From CAYWKU01 sp964459325 (GTDB lineage Bacteria > RBG-13-61-14 > CAYWKU01): a stretch of 41,600 nt of DNA. The stretch lies in assembly GCA_964459325.1 (NCBI GenBank), contig CAYWKU010000032.1, positions 1-41,600 of the forward strand, in the 5' to 3' direction. The translations under genes and the position numbers were made by a program. The notes below the pieces were generated by a model, which had not been told where the DNA came from, searched no databases, and saw only the letters and a list, made by a program, of their open reading frames with translations. Each line of letters starts with the position of its first letter. Position 1 is the stretch's first letter. Positions 1 to 8,380 of the stretch are shown here, one piece after another.

Positions 1-41
1 TGCTCGAAACAGGGATATGCTGTCCAATTACAAAACCGTTT

Positions 42-530
42 TTGGACAGGTATGAGATAACTTCAAAATTGATACTTAAGCGACGTCATTGCTTGCCTCA
101 CTGGCAATTGGGAGGGAGCGTGTATTTTGTTACGTTTCGTTCTGCAAGAGGAGAATTGAATTCTGAATGCAGAAATATAGTCATCAAGACGGTTCTTTAT
201 GATAACAATGATAAATACGAGTTGTTTTTCGGGGTTGTTATGCCCGATCATGTTCATCTTTTGTTAAAGCCGTTACCTGATTCTGACTCCGGGGAGACAG
301 GTAACTGGCATGACCTGAGCGAAATACTCAGAAGAATAAAAGGGGTTAGTGCGAGGAAAATTAATAAAGCAACGGGAATGCAGGGCAAACTTTGGCAGAA
401 GGAGAGTTTTGACCGGATAATTCGAGATGAAGAGGAATATAGCGAGAAGCTGCAATACATGTATAATAATCCGGTTGCTGTAGGTTTGGTTCGGAATTCG
501 CGAGAGTACGAATATTTTATTATTCCTTAA
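42..530 (+). CDS. REP-associated tyrosine transposase (RAYT, Y1/HUH family)
   Basis: Probable single-strand DNA endonuclease of the IS200/IS605-like Y1 superfamily, domesticated type (RAYT), which acts on REP hairpins. Visible signs are an N-terminal LPHW...YFVTFRS segment, the HUH metal motif in MPDHVHLLLKP, and a C-terminal EEYSEKLQYMYNNPVAVGLV block that contains candidate catalytic tyrosines. About 160 residues is usual for the family. The first in-frame start is TTG at 42, but the frame stays open to the left window edge, so the true start may lie outside and the gene may be 5' partial here. The gene is visibly AT-richer than its neighbours, consistent with transfer. Two REP-like hairpin pairs follow directly (532-601, 626-692), the usual RAYT-REP arrangement. 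No flanking insertion-sequence ends were seen. Confidence 0.88.
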   Translation: MDRYEITSKLILKRRHCLPHWQLGGSVYFVTFRSARGELNSECRNIVIKTVLYDNNDKYELFFGVVMPDHVHLLLKPLPDSDSGETGNWHDLSEILRRIKGVSARKINKATGMQGKLWQKESFDRIIRDEEEYSEKLQYMYNNPVAVGLVRNSREYEYFIIP

Positions 531-531
531 T

Positions 532-601
532 ATGGTAGGCCCGGCACTCCTGCCGGGCATTAAACCCGTGGAAAGCGCGACAAGAGTGTCGCGCCTACCA
601 T
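532..601. repeat. BIME-like REP pair, family A copy 1
   Basis: Two REP-like units lie head to head. The outer arms are ATGGTAGGC (532-540) and GCCTACCAT (593-601). Inside are hairpin 1 (stem GCCCGGC 539-545 with GCCGGGC 552-558, loop ACTCCT) and hairpin 2 (stem GCGCGACA 575-582 with TGTCGCGC 587-594, loop AGAG). Each unit has GTAG directly 5' of its hairpin, the tetranucleotide known to matter for RAYT recognition of REPs in enterobacteria. The element starts one base after the RAYT stop codon. Confidence 0.9.
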
Positions 602-625
602 GGTGGTTTTTTTTGCATCACGTGA

Positions 626-692
626 ATGGTAGGCCCGGCACTCCTGCCGGGCATTCCGGGATATTGCGCGACAAGAGTGTCGCGCCTACCAT
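626..692. repeat. BIME-like REP pair, family A copy 2
   Basis: Second copy, 24 bp after the first, with the same foot ATGGTAGG...CCTACCAT, the same first hairpin (GCCCGGC/GCCGGGC) and the same second hairpin (GCGCGACA/TGTCGCGC). Only the linker between hairpins differs. The two copies form a tandem BIME downstream of the RAYT. Confidence 0.9.
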
Positions 693-784
693 TGAAAATT
701 ACCCTCCGTTTGCATGAATTGCCCTTATGAATTAATGTTACCCCGCTGTTTATCTGCAATGTTTCGGGGGGCGATAAATACCGC

Positions 785-2155
785 ATGTTTGACCGGTTTA
801 TAAGGTTCGGCATAACAATATTCTTCATTTCCCTGATAACTTCTCCGGCTTTGGCGACCGAATCCCGCATAAAATCCCTGGGAGAGCAAGACCTGTACCT
901 GGTCGACGACACCGATATATTTTCCAACCCCGCCCTTTGCTCCCGTTATCCCGGAATGTTCAGACTTCACGCCGGAGGTCTCGATGCGGAAGACGGCGAT
1001 TCCGACCTTTACGCCTACGGCGGATTTAACGTCACCCCCATAAGCGGCCTTACACTCGGCGCCTACTTTGGACGCCATCCGGAGTATGAAGAAGGAGGCA
1101 TAAAACGGATTACGGATTGGGTCATCAACGATTCGGGGCAGTTTGTGGACGAGTTCGGGTACTTCATTGAGGGCGACCTTCCGACGAACGACGCCGTCGA
1201 GTGGCACAACCCCGCGGACCTGCTCATATCATACAGCACCGGAAACACGGCTTTCGGCCTGGGCTACTACACCGCCAACGGCAAGTACCGCGAGGAAAAC
1301 GACTCGCCCGCCGATGCGAAGTACGGCGCTACGGACTACGAAATCGAAAGCAGCCTGCACAGTATAAAGGCCGGGAGCACCTTCACCATAGGCCGGTGGA
1401 CGACCGAGCTTTGGGGAAAATATATCCCCTACGAAATCGATAGTGATTGGGAGGCAACCGGCGTTTTATCGGTGGACGAAGAAAAAAGCCGGATGAGGCT
1501 CGAGGGTGACCAGTGGGGAATGGGCGCCCGCGTGCTGTATCGTATCGGCGAAGGGTTGTATATAATTCCCGCCTTGCGATGGGAAAAGTCGAGGGGCGAG
1601 GTGAGTTACGACACTGCGCCGGACATCGGCTTACCGAGCGGCACATCGGAAGAGGGCCTTGACCGGGATTACGCGGTCTCGGAATTCGAGACCGGGGTTG
1701 GATTGAGATACGGGAGCGGCCGTATTTTCCTGCTCGGTGGTGCTTCGGTGAAATGGACGAACGAGAGGTATGAGTTTACCGAAAGCTACGGTTATTTCTT
1801 TAAATCGAAAGAGACCGATTATCTGGCCATGCCCGCTATCGGACTGGGCATGGAGTACCGCGTTCTGGACCGGTTAAGTCTGCGGTGGGGAATAAATTCC
1901 ACAACGTTTTGGGCGGAAAACATCGTCTACGAAAAGCTCAAGGATTCCAACAGGCCAAAACAGGATTGGAAAAACAGCACCCGCGAGGAGTCTATTCAGA
2001 ACACCACCGCATCCCTCGGGCTGGGCTTAAACTTCGGAAACCTGCACATAGACGCGGTTGTGGGCGATTTTGTGCTCGCCGGGGAGCCGGGGCCTGCGGT
2101 GGCGGGGGGAAGCCCGTTTGTATTCTCCGGCATGGACCTTAAGTATATTTTCTGA
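785..2155 (+). CDS. Outer-membrane beta-barrel protein, unknown function
   Basis: A 456-residue exported protein. The N-terminus is a signal peptide: a basic start, a hydrophobic stretch at about residues 8-20 and a likely cleavage after SPALA. The rest alternates short amphipathic strands rich in Gly, Tyr and Trp with turns, typical of a transmembrane beta-barrel, and the protein ends in the aromatic pattern DLKYIF, whose terminal Phe is the usual signal for the BAM assembly machinery. No specific porin or transporter family was recognised. The start is ATG 785; a G-rich stretch about 12 bases upstream is the only ribosome-site candidate. It appears to be a single-gene unit between the REP elements and clpB. 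Confidence 0.72.
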   Translation: MFDRFIRFGITIFFISLITSPALATESRIKSLGEQDLYLVDDTDIFSNPALCSRYPGMFRLHAGGLDAEDGDSDLYAYGGFNVTPISGLTLGAYFGRHPEYEEGGIKRITDWVINDSGQFVDEFGYFIEGDLPTNDAVEWHNPADLLISYSTGNTAFGLGYYTANGKYREENDSPADAKYGATDYEIESSLHSIKAGSTFTIGRWTTELWGKYIPYEIDSDWEATGVLSVDEEKSRMRLEGDQWGMGARVLYRIGEGLYIIPALRWEKSRGEVSYDTAPDIGLPSGTSEEGLDRDYAVSEFETGVGLRYGSGRIFLLGGASVKWTNERYEFTESYGYFFKSKETDYLAMPAIGLGMEYRVLDRLSLRWGINSTTFWAENIVYEKLKDSNRPKQDWKNSTREESIQNTTASLGLGLNFGNLHIDAVVGDFVLAGEPGPAVAGGSPFVFSGMDLKYIF

Positions 2156-2185
2156 GCGACGATAAGTTTGTGCGATAAGGGAGGG

Positions 2186-2205
2186 CAAGGGGCTTAAGCC
2201 CCTTG
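2186..2205. repeat. Perfect 20-bp palindrome, family D copy 1
   Basis: CAAGGGGCTTAAGCCCCTTG is a perfect palindrome. The same 20 bases recur at 41345-41364. This copy has no T-run after it, so terminator function is not supported here. It lies between the outer-membrane protein gene and clpB. Confidence 0.85.
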
Positions 2206-2246
2206 TCTGTTGCTGCTTCCGGGACTTATTAACCTTCCGTTTAACC

Positions 2247-2280
2247 TTGATTCCGGCCTGATAATGAATATATTTCATTA
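2247..2280 (+). promoter_or_regulatory. clpB promoter with palindromic operator candidate
   Basis: A -35 TTGATT (2247-2252), 16-base spacer and -10 TATATT (2269-2274) fit a sigma-70 promoter. The perfect inverted repeat TAATGAATATATTTCATTA (2262-2280; 7-bp arms, 5-bp centre) covers the -10 and would suit a repressor. No CIRCE element (TTAGCACTC-N9-GAGTGCTAA) and no convincing sigma-32 promoter was found upstream of clpB. Confidence 0.55.
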
Positions 2281-2319
2281 AAAACGGAAAATTTATCCGA
2301 TATAGAAGAGGTGCGAAAA

Positions 2320-4908
2320 ATGGCTGTTCAATGGAACAAATTTACTATAAAGACACAGGAAGCCGTGGAGGCCGCTCAGGGCAACGCCACCGAGTACGGC
2401 CATCAGGCCCTTGACATCGAACACATGCTTCTGGCCATGATTGAGCAGGAGGGGGGCGTGATAAAACCACTTCTGGCCAAGCTGGGCGCCACCCCCGACA
2501 ACGTCATCGCCCGCGTTAAGGAAAAGCTGGACAAGATGCCCCGCGTATCCGGCGGGGGCGGAGTGGGGCAGAGCTACATAACGCCCCGCCTGAACAAGGC
2601 CTTGGAAAACGCTTCGAAGGAAGCTTCTCACCTGAAGGACGAGTACATAAGCACCGAGCACGTGCTTCTGGCGATGACCGATGACAAGGAAGCTTCGTAT
2701 CTGAAAGAGCTGGGAGTGACCCGCGACGCCGTCCTCAAGGTGATGAAGGAAATCCGCGGCGGCCAGCGGGTTACCGACCAGACGCCCGAGGATAAGTACC
2801 AGGCCCTGAAGCAGTATTCACGCGACCTTACCGAGGAGGCTCGGAAGGGCAAGCTCGACCCGGTAATAGGCCGGGACAGCGAAATCCGCAGGGTCATCCA
2901 GGTGTTGAGCCGCCGGACCAAAAACAACCCCGTCCTCATCGGCGACCCCGGCACCGGCAAGACCGCCATCGTCGAAGGTCTGGCGCAGCGAATAATTGCC
3001 GGTGACGTACCCGAGGGGCTTCGCGACAAGCGCGTGGTGGCGCTCGATATCGGCTCGCTGCTCGCCGGCGCCAAGTACAGGGGCGAGTTCGAGGACAGGT
3101 TCAAAGCCGTTTTGAAGGAGGTTACCGAAAGCGAGGGCGAGATTATCATGTTCATGGACGAGCTGCACACCATCGTGGGCGCGGGCGCCGCCGAAGGCGC
3201 AGTGGACGCCTCCAACATGATAAAGCCGCCGCTTGCAAGAGGTGACCTGCACGCCATCGGCGCCACCACCCTGGACGAATATCGCAAGCACATCGAGAAG
3301 GACGCCGCTCTCGAAAGGCGCTTCCAGCCAATCTACGTCGGCGAGCCGTCGGTGGAGGACACGGTGGCCATCCTCAGGGGGTTGAAGGAGCGCTACGAGG
3401 TGCATCACGGCGTAAGGATTCAGGACTCCGCGCTGGTGGCCGCGGCGACCCTCTCAGACCGCTATATCACCGACCGGTTCCTGCCGGACAAGGCGATTGA
3501 CCTGATTGACGAGGCGGCCAGCAGGCTCCGCATAGAAATAGACAGCCTGCCCACCGAAATAGACGAGGTTGAGCGCAGGATAATGCAGCTTGAAATCGAA
3601 AAGCAGGCGCTTTTGAAGGAGGATGACGAAGCCAGCCGGGAGCGGCTGAAAAATCTAGAGGGGGAGCTTGCTGAGTTGCAGGAAAAAAGCTCCGCCATGA
3701 AAGCGCAATGGCAGACCGAGAAAGAAGCCATTACAAAAATACGCGACACGAAGGAGCAGATTGAGCAGGCAAAAACCGACGAGCAGAACTACGAGCGCCA
3801 GAGCGAGTTGAACAAGGTCGCGGAAATTCGATACGGAAAAATACCCGAGCTGCAGAAGAAGCTCGAAGAGGAAAATAAACACCTGGAAGAGCTCCAGAAA
3901 GACCAGAGCATGCTCAAGGAGGAAGTCGACGACGAGGACGTTGCGGAAGTCGTGGCAAAGTGGACGGGCATCCCGGTAAGCAAGCTGCTCGAAACCGAGC
4001 GCGAGAAGCTGATAAAGATGGAAGAGCGACTCAGGCTTAGAGTGGTCGGCCAGGATACCGCGCTCCAGTCGGTATCGGACGCCATCCGAAGGGCGCGAGC
4101 GGGTCTGAGCGACCCCAACCGGCCCATCGGCAGCTTCATCTTCCTCGGTCCCACCGGAGTCGGGAAGACGGAGACGGCCCGGGCGCTGGCCGAATTCCTG
4201 TTCGACGACGAGCGCAACATGGTGCGTATCGACATGAGCGAGTACCAGGAGCGGCACACGGTCAGCCGCATGATAGGAGCCCCGCCGGGATACGTGGGAT
4301 ACGAGGAAGGCGGCCAGCTTACTGAAATAGTGAGACGAAGACCGTACAGCGTGGTGTTGTTCGACGAGATAGAGAAAGCCCACCCGGAGGTTTTCAACGT
4401 GCTCCTGCAACTTCTGGACGACGGAAGGATGACCGACGGCCAGGGCCGTACCGTGGACTTCCGGAATACGGTTGTCATCATGACCAGCAACATCGGGAGC
4501 CAGTTCCTTTACGAAGCGTCCGACGGTGAGCAGTTGGAGACCAGGGTAATGGAGGAGTTGCGGCGGAATTTCCGCCCCGAGTTCCTCAACCGGCTGGATG
4601 ATGTCATATTCTTCAGGTCGCTCGCTCTGGAGGATATCGAGCGGATTGTGGACATTCAGTTGGACCGGGTGCAACAGTTGCTGGAGGAGCACAAAATATC
4701 GCTCCAGCTCACCCCCGACGCCAAGAAACAATTGGCCCGGGAAGGTTTCGACCCGGTTTACGGCGCCCGACCGTTAAGGAGAGTCATCCAGCGGCGCATA
4801 CAGGACAGACTGGCGAGAGAAATACTGGAGGGTAAGGTAAAGGACGGCGACAGGGTGCTGGTGGAAGCCGGCTCCGACGGGGAGTACGAGTTCAAACAAG
4901 CGGCTTAA
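2320..4908 (+). CDS. clpB: ATP-dependent chaperone ClpB
   Basis: Cytoplasmic Hsp100 disaggregase that works with DnaK/DnaJ/GrpE to pull polypeptides out of aggregates. Order of parts: double Clp N-domain (about 1-145); AAA+ module 1 with Walker A GDPGTGKT (208-215) and Walker B FMDELHT; long charged coiled-coil middle domain (about 400-530), which marks ClpB rather than ClpA/ClpC; AAA+ module 2 with GPTGVGKT (610-617) and Walker B VVLFDEIEKAHPEV; C-terminal small domain. The 862-residue length is normal. ATG 2320 is preferred over the in-frame GTG at 2311, because the GAGGTG there looks like the ribosome site. It stands alone, with its own promoter and a downstream terminator. A second Hsp100 of different type lies at 34205. 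Confidence 0.97.
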   Translation: MAVQWNKFTIKTQEAVEAAQGNATEYGHQALDIEHMLLAMIEQEGGVIKPLLAKLGATPDNVIARVKEKLDKMPRVSGGGGVGQSYITPRLNKALENASKEASHLKDEYISTEHVLLAMTDDKEASYLKELGVTRDAVLKVMKEIRGGQRVTDQTPEDKYQALKQYSRDLTEEARKGKLDPVIGRDSEIRRVIQVLSRRTKNNPVLIGDPGTGKTAIVEGLAQRIIAGDVPEGLRDKRVVALDIGSLLAGAKYRGEFEDRFKAVLKEVTESEGEIIMFMDELHTIVGAGAAEGAVDASNMIKPPLARGDLHAIGATTLDEYRKHIEKDAALERRFQPIYVGEPSVEDTVAILRGLKERYEVHHGVRIQDSALVAAATLSDRYITDRFLPDKAIDLIDEAASRLRIEIDSLPTEIDEVERRIMQLEIEKQALLKEDDEASRERLKNLEGELAELQEKSSAMKAQWQTEKEAITKIRDTKEQIEQAKTDEQNYERQSELNKVAEIRYGKIPELQKKLEEENKHLEELQKDQSMLKEEVDDEDVAEVVAKWTGIPVSKLLETEREKLIKMEERLRLRVVGQDTALQSVSDAIRRARAGLSDPNRPIGSFIFLGPTGVGKTETARALAEFLFDDERNMVRIDMSEYQERHTVSRMIGAPPGYVGYEEGGQLTEIVRRRPYSVVLFDEIEKAHPEVFNVLLQLLDDGRMTDGQGRTVDFRNTVVIMTSNIGSQFLYEASDGEQLETRVMEELRRNFRPEFLNRLDDVIFFRSLALEDIERIVDIQLDRVQQLLEEHKISLQLTPDAKKQLAREGFDPVYGARPLRRVIQRRIQDRLAREILEGKVKDGDRVLVEAGSDGEYEFKQAA

Positions 4909-4933
4909 TATAGTCCCTCCTCCTTTGCGGTTC

Positions 4934-4964
4934 AGGCCCTTTTCACAACGAAGAGGGCCTTTTT
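4934..4964 (+). terminator. Rho-independent terminator after clpB
   Basis: Stem AGGCCCT (4934-4940) pairs with AGGGCCT (4954-4960), followed by a run of Ts, 26 bases after the clpB stop codon. Confidence 0.8.
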
Positions 4965-5041
4965 GTATCTATAGGGTTGATTTTTGTTTTTGATGAAAAG
5001 GTACTTTCCGAAAGTGAGATGTTTTGTTATCCTTTACCTTA

Positions 5042-6262
5042 ATGCGCTCTCGGAGGGATTTTGCGGAGCCTATCCGCGGTAAGTCGAATAAGTCCAGGTT
5101 CGCCGCATTCTGGTGGTCGGCCGGCGTTACGGCAATGGCTACCGTTATTCTGCTCGTTGCCCTCAACCAAACCACCTTTGGAAGCATAGCCTTAAGGGAA
5201 GTAATAGTTAAGCTGCGGATACTCGAGCGAAAGCTCCACCGGGTGCCGTCCATGGCGGAGTACGAGCTGCCGGACGAAGTGGAGCTTTGCGGCCATGAGA
5301 TTCCGGTGAAGAACCCGGCAATAAGGGAGATGCTGGAGCGGGAGTTTTATTTGAGCCTTGGCTACCGCGCCGCTCCCGTTCTGTGGGTGAAAAGGGCCGG
5401 GAAATATTTCCCTTATATCGAAGCCGAGCTCGAAGAGCGCGACCTGCCGGACGACCTGAAATACATCGCCGTGGCGGAGAGCGATTTGAAGCTCGAAATA
5501 ACCAGCCCCGCCGGCGCCGAGGGTATGTGGCAGTTCATGCGCAGAACGGCCACGAACTGGAACCTGCGCGTGGACGGCTACTTTGATGAAAGGCGAGATT
5601 TCAAGCGCTCCACCCGGGTTGCACTTAACTACCTCGAACATCTTCACGAAAGGTTCGATGACTGGCTTTTGGCGATGGTGGCCTACAACGGCGGCCCCAG
5701 CAGGGTGGCTTCCGAGCTGGAGGCTCAGAAGGTGGACAACTTTTTCGACCTGAACCTTCCCCGGGAAACCGAGCGGTACATATTCCGGATAGCCGCGATT
5801 AAAATCATTATGTCCAATCCGGGCCGTTACGGGCTGGACCTGGCTGAGGACCGGCTGTACCCGCCGTATGAATCGGAGGCTATAACTTTAAATGTGCCGG
5901 TCAGAAACATGTATCTCGGTTCCATCGCCGATGCGTCGGGTGTTACGTTCAAACGGATTCGTGAGCTCAATCCGTCTCTGGTGGCGGATTACCTTCCGAA
6001 AGGCAAGTGCCGGCTTAACCTGCCGCCCGGGACTACCGAAGATTTTCTGGCAAAGTGGAAAGAGATAAAGGAAAACAAATCGTACACCACAGCGAGTATC
6101 GGTGACGTCGGCAAAAGGCAGGTGCACGTGGTGAGAAGGGGCGAGACGTTGAGCTCCATTTCCAATAAGTACGGCGTGAGCGTATCGGAGATTTGCGACT
6201 GGAACGACCTTAATCGGAAAAAAGTGCTTTTTGCCGGAAGAAGATTGGTTATTTACAGATAA
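5042..6262 (+). CDS. MltD-like membrane-bound lytic transglycosylase with LysM domain
   Basis: Periplasmic muramidase-type enzyme that cleaves peptidoglycan glycan strands to give 1,6-anhydro ends. An N-terminal membrane anchor (about residues 20-42) follows a basic segment. The SLT domain has the family signature with catalytic Glu at 146 (AVAES), then SPAGAEGMWQFM and MVAYNGGP. A C-terminal LysM domain (HVVRRGETLSSISNKYGVS...) gives glycan binding; a LysM-like stretch may also lie just before it. The 406 residues are close to MltD length. A TTG at 5024 is an alternative start; ATG 5042 is chosen because it gives a compact basic N-terminus, but neither has a good ribosome site. It is monocistronic as far as visible. 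Confidence 0.9.
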   Translation: MRSRRDFAEPIRGKSNKSRFAAFWWSAGVTAMATVILLVALNQTTFGSIALREVIVKLRILERKLHRVPSMAEYELPDEVELCGHEIPVKNPAIREMLEREFYLSLGYRAAPVLWVKRAGKYFPYIEAELEERDLPDDLKYIAVAESDLKLEITSPAGAEGMWQFMRRTATNWNLRVDGYFDERRDFKRSTRVALNYLEHLHERFDDWLLAMVAYNGGPSRVASELEAQKVDNFFDLNLPRETERYIFRIAAIKIIMSNPGRYGLDLAEDRLYPPYESEAITLNVPVRNMYLGSIADASGVTFKRIRELNPSLVADYLPKGKCRLNLPPGTTEDFLAKWKEIKENKSYTTASIGDVGKRQVHVVRRGETLSSISNKYGVSVSEICDWNDLNRKKVLFAGRRLVIYR

Positions 6263-6328
6263 CCCTCGTTTCAATCCCATCCGACTTTGTTTCTTCAATT
6301 ACGGGCCGAAAAAAGATTATCAGTGCGA

Positions 6329-6357
6329 TTGACAACTCTCAAGCCGGAGTCTAATGT
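6329..6357 (+). promoter_or_regulatory. Weak promoter candidate for ferritin-like gene
   Basis: An exact -35 TTGACA (6329-6334) and 17-base spacer lead to a poor -10 TAATGT (6352-6357). Transcription would begin only a few bases before ATG 6368, so the mRNA would be nearly leaderless; this fits the weak ribosome site there. Confidence 0.35.
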
Positions 6358-6367
6358 TTAGTGAAAC

Positions 6368-6856
6368 ATGGCGGATAATCAGCATAAGCGGCTGACACCC
6401 GAGGAAATCGGAAAGATGGCCATACAGGGTGAAAAGGCCGCCATAATATTATACTCGAAGGCGGAAATGGCCACCGGTCGCCCGAGAAACAAGACCCTTT
6501 TCAAGCAACTGACCGCCATGGAAAAAGGACACCTCGCGGTGCTCACCAAACGGTTCGACCTCCAGCCCGATATGCCAACGGAAGAGGAATTTGAAAACTT
6601 TGATATCAAGCTGGATACTATGGAGGATGAGCTGGATGTGTTAGTGTTTGCGATGGGCGAAGAAATAAAGGCACGGAATCTTTACCGGGAAGGGAAACAA
6701 AACTCCAACGACCGCAAGACGCGGAAAATATTCGAGCAATTGATTGCGGACGAGGAATACCACCATGATTTGCTCAAAGGTATATACGTCCAGCTTACCG
6801 GTCGTGAACCGGAGGAGAAGCATGTTGATACGCCAGGTATCTCCGGAACGGATTGA
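6368..6856 (+). CDS. Rubrerythrin-type ferritin-like diiron protein
   Basis: A 162-residue four-helix protein. Helix 1 carries GEKAAIILY, helix 2 MEKGHL (ExxH), helix 3 GEEIKARNLY and helix 4 DEEYHHDLL (ExxH), which together are the carboxylate/His ligands of a ferritin-like diiron site. The C-terminal rubredoxin domain of classical rubrerythrin is absent. Such proteins commonly reduce peroxide or handle iron; which one applies here cannot be told. The gene overlaps the following phosphatase gene by 35 bases, so the two are probably translated from one message. Confidence 0.82.
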   Translation: MADNQHKRLTPEEIGKMAIQGEKAAIILYSKAEMATGRPRNKTLFKQLTAMEKGHLAVLTKRFDLQPDMPTEEEFENFDIKLDTMEDELDVLVFAMGEEIKARNLYREGKQNSNDRKTRKIFEQLIADEEYHHDLLKGIYVQLTGREPEEKHVDTPGISGTD

Positions 6857-7322
6857 AAAAATCCTTCACCGGCTGCGTTTTCAATACATACCGCCTTACA
6901 GGGTGGCCGGCATGGCCGAGCCCTGGTCAATGGAAGTGGAAGAGACACTGAAGGTGCTGGCCTGGAAAGGCGTGGGCGCCATATTGACCCTGACCGAAGA
7001 CAACCTGTACGGCGATAAATACCTGGAGGCCGGATTCGAGTATCATTACGAACCCATAGATGACTGTGAGCCGCCCACCTTCTCAGCCATGGAACGTGCC
7101 GTGGACTTTATCGACGCTTCCATATATAAAGGTTTGGGCGTCGCCGTACATTGTCTGGAAGGGCGAGGCAGAACCGGCACGGTGCTGGCGGGATGGCTGG
7201 GGCTTAAGGAAAACCTTAGCCCGGAAGACGCCATCAGCCGGATTTATGAGGCCAGGGTGCATACCATCATAACTCCTTCCCAGCGGGAATTTATAAAAAG
7301 ATACCTGCAAAGCAAGTTTTAG
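6822..7322 (+). CDS. Dual-specificity/tyrosine phosphatase (DUSP23/CDC14-like)
   Basis: Cysteine-dependent protein phosphatase fold. The P-loop is HCLEGRGRTGT with nucleophile Cys111 and Arg117 (CX5R), and an upstream loop IDDCEPPT supplies a candidate general-acid Asp. The 167 residues match compact DUSP23-like enzymes. The start ATG 6822 is chosen because GGAGGAG lies a few bases upstream; an ORF extension to 6744 only reads the preceding gene in another frame. It starts inside the ferritin-like gene, suggesting translational coupling. The substrate is unknown (phosphoprotein, phosphosugar or nucleotide are all possible). Confidence 0.85.
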   Translation: MLIRQVSPERIEKILHRLRFQYIPPYRVAGMAEPWSMEVEETLKVLAWKGVGAILTLTEDNLYGDKYLEAGFEYHYEPIDDCEPPTFSAMERAVDFIDASIYKGLGVAVHCLEGRGRTGTVLAGWLGLKENLSPEDAISRIYEARVHTIITPSQREFIKRYLQSKF

Positions 7323-7409
7323 CCGCTTGTAAACCGATATAAACGGACTTACCTTCCATCTTTAGCGGAAACACCCGATGAAAAAATATATCGTTCCATG
7401 GAGGAGAAC

Positions 7410-8273
7410 ATGACGGAGGAATGGATAGGAGTACAGGACCGGTACACCTCGTACGACCATACCAGGATTCAATACAGGAGGCTGTCTCCCAGGAGGCAAA
7501 CCTGTTTTACCGCGTTGCTGGTTCACGGCCTGGGGGAGCACGCCGGACGGCACGGCAATTTTTTCCGGCATTTCGTGCCGAAGGGTTACGAAATTTACGC
7601 GCCCGATTTGCGGGGCCACGGGCTAAGTGAAGGAAAGCGGGGCCACGTCGAGAGCTTCGACGATTACCTGTCCGACCTGGATTACTTGAGAAGCATGATA
7701 ACGGCGTCCCGCCCGGCAAAATGCGGGTTAACCGGCGGAGATATCATCGTGGGCCATTCCATGGGCGGCCTGATAGCCCTCAAGTACGCGCTCGAACATC
7801 AAGACGAGTTCCGGGCGGTTGTAGTGACGGGGCCTCTCTTGGAAATAGCCGTGCCCGTGCCCGCGTGGAAGATGGCGATGGGAAACATGATGTCGAAACT
7901 GGCGCCGAAGCTGAGCATGCCCAACGAAATAGACCCCGACCTGCTGTCCAGAAATCCGGGAGTCGGGGAGGCTTATGTGCGTGACAAGCTGGTGCATAGT
8001 ATGGTCTCCGCCAGATGGTTCACCGAGACGGTAAAAACCATGGAGTATGTGCACGAGAACGCCGGAAACTTCAAGTTGCCCCTGCTTATCATGCACGGCT
8101 CGCAGGACAGGCTTACCAATCCGAACGGCAGCAAGAAATTTTACGAAGCGTGCGCATCGCCGGACAAGACCCTGAAAATATACGACGGGGCGTATCACGA
8201 GCTGACCAACGAAATAAACAAGGACGAAGTGCTGGCCGACATGGAAGGCTGGCTGAAGGAGAGGAACCTTTAG
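7410..8273 (+). CDS. Alpha/beta hydrolase, monoacylglycerol-lipase-like
   Basis: Serine hydrolase of the lysophospholipase/monoglyceride-lipase group (Hydrolase_4, S33-like). The nucleophile elbow is GHSMGG with Ser117, the acid is the Asp in MHGSQDRLTNP and the His is in GAYHELTNE; the N-terminal oxyanion segment is LVHGLGEHAGR and DLRGHGLSEGKRGH is the usual family block. It probably cleaves acyl glycerols or lysolipids. ATG 7410 is preferred to ATG 7398 because GGAGGAG sits just before it. No signal peptide, so cytoplasmic or membrane-peripheral. The stop codon abuts a MITE: the TAG is part of the TTAG target duplication. Confidence 0.85.
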   Translation: MTEEWIGVQDRYTSYDHTRIQYRRLSPRRQTCFTALLVHGLGEHAGRHGNFFRHFVPKGYEIYAPDLRGHGLSEGKRGHVESFDDYLSDLDYLRSMITASRPAKCGLTGGDIIVGHSMGGLIALKYALEHQDEFRAVVVTGPLLEIAVPVPAWKMAMGNMMSKLAPKLSMPNEIDPDLLSRNPGVGEAYVRDKLVHSMVSARWFTETVKTMEYVHENAGNFKLPLLIMHGSQDRLTNPNGSKKFYEACASPDKTLKIYDGAYHELTNEINKDEVLADMEGWLKERNL

Positions 8274-8380
8274 CAGGGTGTTGAAAAAGTCAGAAACGTA
8301 ACGCCGCCATTCTTGCCGGCAAGCCATGCGGCCTGAGAAGGGTGCCAGCGTTACGAAAAATAGCATTTTTCAACACCCTG
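8274..8380. mobile_element. 107-bp MITE-like element with TTAG target duplication
   Basis: Perfect 15-bp terminal inverted repeats, CAGGGTGTTGAAAAA (8274-8288) and TTTTTCAACACCCTG (8366-8380). TTAG flanks both sides (8270-8273 and 8381-8384). A nested 8-bp inverted repeat lies inside (CGTAACGC 8297-8304, GCGTTACG 8348-8355). There is no coding capacity. The 4-bp YTAR-type duplication resembles that of IS5-group transposases, so the element may be moved in trans by one elsewhere. Confidence 0.82.

Noticed and set aside
532..717. Short plus-strand reading frame after the RAYT
   Set aside because: It consists of the REP hairpins and has no ribosome site; translation is a by-product of the repeat.
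3655..4731. 358-codon minus-strand frame within clpB
   Set aside because: Antisense to the conserved ClpB AAA+ modules; composition is that of a shadow.
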